DNA from: Sphingorhabdus sp. EL138
GTDB lineage: Bacteria > Pseudomonadota > Alphaproteobacteria > Sphingomonadales > Sphingomonadaceae
Length of the DNA: 64,000 bases
Assembly (NCBI RefSeq): GCF_900258045.1
Contig: NZ_OGVD01000001.1
Span: 167,001-231,000 of the forward strand
Reading direction: 5' to 3'
Shown piece after piece: positions 63,461 to 64,000 of the stretch; the first letter of the stretch is position 1, and each line of letters begins with the position of its first letter. The notes under the pieces are model-generated. The model was not told the DNA's origin. It saw only the letters and a program-made list of their open reading frames with translations, and ran no database searches. A program made the translations under genes and the position numbers.

Positions 63461-64000
63461 CTAGCCCCCGTGTGCGGACAGGGTCTGGAAGTAGCTTTCT
63501 ATTTCCGCGAGATTTTTGAGATCGGCATATTTTTGGCTGAGATCAAAAAGATTGGCAGACTGCACTTGCGGATCACGATCGCCGCATGCCTCTGTCGCCA
63601 CGATTGGACGAAATCCATATTGCAACGCATCCAGCGTCGAGGCGCGGACACATCCGGACGTCGAGAAACCCGCCAGCAGACATGTGTCCACTCGTAGCAT
63701 GTTAAGTGTCGAGGCCAGACTGGTGCCGAAGAAGGCGCTGGGATATTGTTTAGTGATAACAATATCACCCTGCTGCGGTTGCAACCGGTCATCAAATTCC
63801 GCCAGTCGCTCGCCTTTTTGGAACAGCGACAACGCTTTGACTTTCTGGTAAAACAGGCCGCCATCAGCCCCGCGGCGCATATATTCAACGCGCGTAAAAA
63901 TGATCGGAATCCCATGATCTCGCGCCATGTCCGTAAGTGAGATCATCGCCTGAAATGCATCCTCGGAGCCCACATAAAGCGGAGCATCCGGCTCTATATA
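63461..64000 (-). CDS. Isochorismatase-family amidohydrolase, N-terminus outside window
   Basis: The frame is open from the right edge, so the true start lies beyond the window; 179 residues are visible. The catalytic Lys is in ITKQYPSAFFGTSL and the nucleophile Cys in GFSTSGCVRASTLDALQYGF. The TSGCVRAS context is closest, as I recall it, to N-carbamoylsarcosine amidase and maleamate amidohydrolase. With the FAD monooxygenase next to it, nicotinate- or other N-heterocycle degradation is a plausible setting, but no further pathway gene is visible. Confidence 0.88.
   Translation of the reverse strand, partial: YIEPDAPLYVGSEDAFQAMISLTDMARDHGIPIIFTRVEYMRRGADGGLFYQKVKALSLFQKGERLAEFDDRLQPQQGDIVITKQYPSAFFGTSLASTLNMLRVDTCLLAGFSTSGCVRASTLDALQYGFRPIVATEACGDRDPQVQSANLFDLSQKYADLKNLAEIESYFQTLSAHGG

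Overview
The window is a contiguous piece of chromosome from an alphaproteobacterium, most likely of the order Sphingomonadales (a Sphingorhabdus, Parasphingorhabdus or Sphingopyxis type). The evidence is the moderate GC content, two TonB-dependent receptors, several small secreted proteins of sphingomonad type, the divergent xseA/purD pair with DUF2093 and an M23 peptidase downstream of xseA, a DUF6456 protein, and the yajC-secD-secF-Mth938 order. There is no rRNA operon, CRISPR array, transposase or prophage. The assignment rests on protein recognition by eye, not on a search.

Layout. 1-3.6 kb: a sirtuin cut by the window edge, a palindromic dispersed-type repeat, dapB, an M48 membrane protease, nth and a small secreted protein. 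3.7 kb: tRNA-Arg(CCG). 4.0-6.0 kb: an LCCL-domain protein and an AT-richer divergent pair (NTF2-like enzyme / TetR regulator) with two palindromic operator boxes between the genes. 6.0-10.0 kb: a FecI/FecR/FecA-type signalling and uptake operon. 10.2-13.6 kb: a lipoprotein behind a strongly structured leader, and an exported molybdenum hydroxylase of the isoquinoline 1-oxidoreductase type. 13.9-17.4 kb: sulfate activation (cysD, cysNC, cysQ). 17.5-24.7 kb: surface polysaccharide genes (a CapD/FlaA1-type dehydratase, ugd, manA, manC, a membrane protein and an O-antigen ligase/polymerase).

24.9-28.5 kb: a CitE-like lyase, a coniferyl-type aldehyde dehydrogenase and a class III CoA-transferase, with a TGGTTAA-type motif ahead of the first two. 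28.5-32.0 kb: RNA helicase rhlE (TTG start, structured leader) and gamma-glutamyltransferase. 32.0-36.8 kb: cytochrome b561/c' and the glutathione-dependent formaldehyde operon (adhC, VOC protein, fghA, acyl-CoA dehydrogenase). 36.9-39.3 kb: DUF6456, an XRE regulator and a glycosyltransferase. 39.3-42.6 kb: yajC-secD-secF-Mth938. 42.9 kb: tRNA-Pro(GGG). 43.1-49.4 kb: a stand-alone E1/transketolase-like enzyme, a penicillin acylase family enzyme and an M17 aminopeptidase.

49.4-52.1 kb: clpB with a sigma32-like promoter. 52.1-56.7 kb: a small secreted protein, a sulfotransferase-like protein and a large TonB-dependent receptor, the last two converging on one strong bidirectional terminator. 57.1-62.1 kb: a secreted protein, M23 peptidase, DUF2093, xseA, purD and another small secreted protein. 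62.3-64.0 kb: an FAD monooxygenase and an isochorismatase-family amidohydrolase cut by the window edge, probably part of an aromatic or N-heterocycle catabolic operon.

Most of the window is ordinary core genome. No undescribed system is clearly demonstrated. The best candidates for follow-up are regulatory: the GTAAAT array ahead of DUF2093/M23, the twin TetR operators, the hairpin leader at 10.24-10.34 kb, and the shared TGGTTAA motif of the lyase/ALDH cluster.
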